Positions 5,986 through 6,914 of a stretch of 6,914 nucleotides of DNA are shown here, piece by piece. Source of the stretch: Sneathiella sp. (GTDB lineage Bacteria; Pseudomonadota; Alphaproteobacteria; Sneathiellales; Sneathiellaceae). How positions within the stretch are numbered: position 1 is the first letter of the stretch; every line of letters begins with the position of its first letter. Both the position numbers and the translations under genes were made by a program. The notes under the pieces were generated by a model that made no database searches, was not told the origin of the DNA, and was given only the letters and a program-made list of their open reading frames with translations. The stretch is from NCBI GenBank assembly GCA_002732675.1, contig NVRR01000170.1, forward strand, positions 1-6,914, in the 5' to 3' direction.

Positions 5986-5990
5986 AATAC

Positions 5991-6713
5991 ATGACGGCGA
6001 CAGTAAAGAATTTCAATGTCCATTTTGCAAGCACCAAGGATGTGGAGGCATTTGAGGAAACCCCCGTTGAAGAACGGGTTCCTTATAAAACACTGTATGA
6101 GGCTTTTTGCGCGACGGCGATGGCAGTGCCGGATAAGCCTGCGCTGATCGCCGCGCCGCCGGGCGATCCCATGGCCGATGGAATCAGCATCAGCTATGGG
6201 CAGTTGCTGGGACGGGTAAATCAAACGGCGAACCTATTCAAATCTGCTGGACTGGCCGAGGGCGAGACGGTGACCTTTCTATTGCCCCTCTGTCCGCAGG
6301 CGATTTTCACTATGCTGGGGGCGGAGGCTGTCGGTATTGTCAATGCGGTCAACCCCTTGCTGGAACCGAAGCATATCCTCGGTATCGCCAAGGCGGCAAA
6401 TGCGACGATACTTGTGGCAGTCGGACGGGCGCTGAGCCCAGAATTATGGGAAAAAGCGCAGTTTGTTATTGATGGCTTGCCGAACCTGAAGGTGGTTTTT
6501 GTTCTTGGCGGCGGTGATGAATGCGACGGCGATAAAATCCGGTCCCTTGACCCGGCCATTGCCGAACAACCGACGGCAATGATGGCCGGTGCGGCGGATC
6601 GCGATCTTGATGACATCATTGGCTATTACCATACGGGGGGGACGACGGGTGTTCCGAAACTTGCCCCCCATACCAACCGGATGCAGTTGGCGCAAATCGC
6701 TGCGACCTGCTAA
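5991..6713 (+). CDS. Truncated acyl-CoA synthetase / AMP-dependent ligase (probable pseudogene)
   Basis: This is the N-terminal part of an ANL-superfamily enzyme that would activate a fatty or aromatic acid to an acyl-adenylate and then to acyl-CoA. The 240 residues contain the opening helix region with YKTLYEAFCATAMAVPDKPAL (split here at about 27-47), the SYGQLLGRVNQTANLF block, GETVTFLLPLCPQ and AVGIVNAVNPLL. The frame ends with the ATP-binding loop YYHTGGTTGVPK (212-223) and LAPHTNRMQLAQIAATC. A stop follows at once. Full-length relatives usually have 500-650 residues, so the rest of the adenylation domain (including the A5 and A7-A8 motifs) and the whole C-terminal domain with the A10 lysine are absent. 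No continuation is seen in the other two forward frames. The fragment overlaps the end of the LacI-type gene by 4 nt. The upstream ribosome binding site is intact, so a short protein may still be made, but synthetase activity is not expected. Confidence 0.82.
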   Translation: MTATVKNFNVHFASTKDVEAFEETPVEERVPYKTLYEAFCATAMAVPDKPALIAAPPGDPMADGISISYGQLLGRVNQTANLFKSAGLAEGETVTFLLPLCPQAIFTMLGAEAVGIVNAVNPLLEPKHILGIAKAANATILVAVGRALSPELWEKAQFVIDGLPNLKVVFVLGGGDECDGDKIRSLDPAIAEQPTAMMAGAADRDLDDIIGYYHTGGTTGVPKLAPHTNRMQLAQIAATC

Positions 6714-6914
6714 ACAGACTCTGGCAAAAAAAGATCCGGCTGTAGAAATCTCTGGCCACTCACATCTGACATGCCCTTGCCAACACCGGCAATCATCATA
6801 TCCACCACCTGCCGGCAAAGGCTTTGCAGGGGTGTTGAAATAACCAGTCTTGCATAATCATCCTGTAATGCCGCCCGGGATTCCGGGGTGATTTCATTGA
6901 CCACCAAAACAACC
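6710..6914 (-). CDS. LacI-family transcriptional regulator, C-terminal part only (runs off the right edge)
   Basis: The last 67 codons of a minus-strand gene are present, open right up to the window edge, with a TAG stop at 6710-6712. The peptide begins VVLVVNEITPESRAALQDDY and ends FLQPDLFLPESV. The block xVxxVxNEITPESRAAL resembles the HDLTPESRxxL segment in the effector-binding domain of LacI-type regulators whose domain looks like periplasmic sugar-binding proteins. A following hydrophobic helix (PLQSLCRQVVDMMI) and a final strand (DLFLPESV) fit the usual end of that domain. The DNA-binding helix-turn-helix would be more than 800 nt to the right and is not visible. A periplasmic sugar-binding protein cannot be fully excluded, but the LFLPES ending favours a regulator. 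The gene end looks complete, in contrast to the synthetase fragment it meets. Confidence 0.62.
   Translation of the reverse strand, partial: VVLVVNEITPESRAALQDDYARLVISTPLQSLCRQVVDMMIAGVGKGMSDVSGQRFLQPDLFLPESV

Noticed and set aside
5946..5990. GTG start at 5946 giving a 255-residue synthetase fragment
   Set aside because: The ATG at 5991 has a clear GGAGG 5 nt upstream, and the extra 15 residues look unlike the family.
6635..6641. Run of seven G residues in the ATP-binding loop codons, considered as a frameshift or phase-variation cause of the truncation
   Set aside because: The frame is correct on both sides of the run (TGGTTGVPK reads through), and the other forward frames downstream show no synthetase sequence, so slippage does not explain the loss.
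1..6914. Insertion sequence, transposon ends, CRISPR array, tRNA or rRNA
   Set aside because: No transposase-like protein, regularly spaced repeats, tRNA-like cloverleaf or rRNA sequence was seen. The truncation near 6710 has no visible mobile element beside it.

Overview
The window looks like a chromosomal segment of an alphaproteobacterium, probably a marine or other heterotrophic lineage. This is inferred from moderate-to-high GC, tight gene packing, and a mix of a TupA-type binding protein, a flavin-dependent tryptophan halogenase-like protein, an M15-like protein and a LacI-type regulator. I cannot fix the genus. No rRNA, tRNA, CRISPR array, insertion sequence or phage module is visible.

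Layout from left to right. (1) 20-847 (+) encodes a secreted TupA-type tungstate-binding protein; any permease and ATPase partners would lie to the left, outside the window. (2) 855-2573 (-) encodes a 572-residue flavin-dependent halogenase-family protein that converges on tupA with a 7-nt gap. (3) 2686-2862 (-) encodes a 58-residue membrane protein of the phospholipase D N-terminal-like (PLDc_N) type, easy to miss because of its size. (4) 2958-5129 (-) is a two-gene unit: a saccharopine dehydrogenase-family oxidoreductase followed 12 nt later by a PfkB-family sugar/nucleoside kinase, whose ribosome binding site overlaps the oxidoreductase stop codon. (5) A divergent promoter region separates that unit from 5278-5889 (+), a 203-residue protein with peptidase M15-like features. 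(6) 5991-6713 (+) is the front part of an acyl-CoA synthetase (ANL superfamily) that stops just after the ATP-binding loop. (7) 6710-6914 (-) is the last 67 codons of a LacI-type regulator entering from the right edge, overlapping the synthetase fragment tail to tail by 4 nt.

Only the oxidoreductase/kinase pair shows strong signs of joint expression. The other genes look like independent units: tungstate capture, halogenation, a small membrane protein, a possible cell-wall enzyme, and a broken fatty-acid/aryl activation gene next to a regulator. The most notable points are the abrupt loss of the synthetase C-terminal half exactly at the end of the regulator gene, the repeated TGACAA elements in front of that fragment, and the unexplained oxidoreductase/kinase pairing. 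I found no clear evidence of an undescribed multi-gene defence or mobile system.
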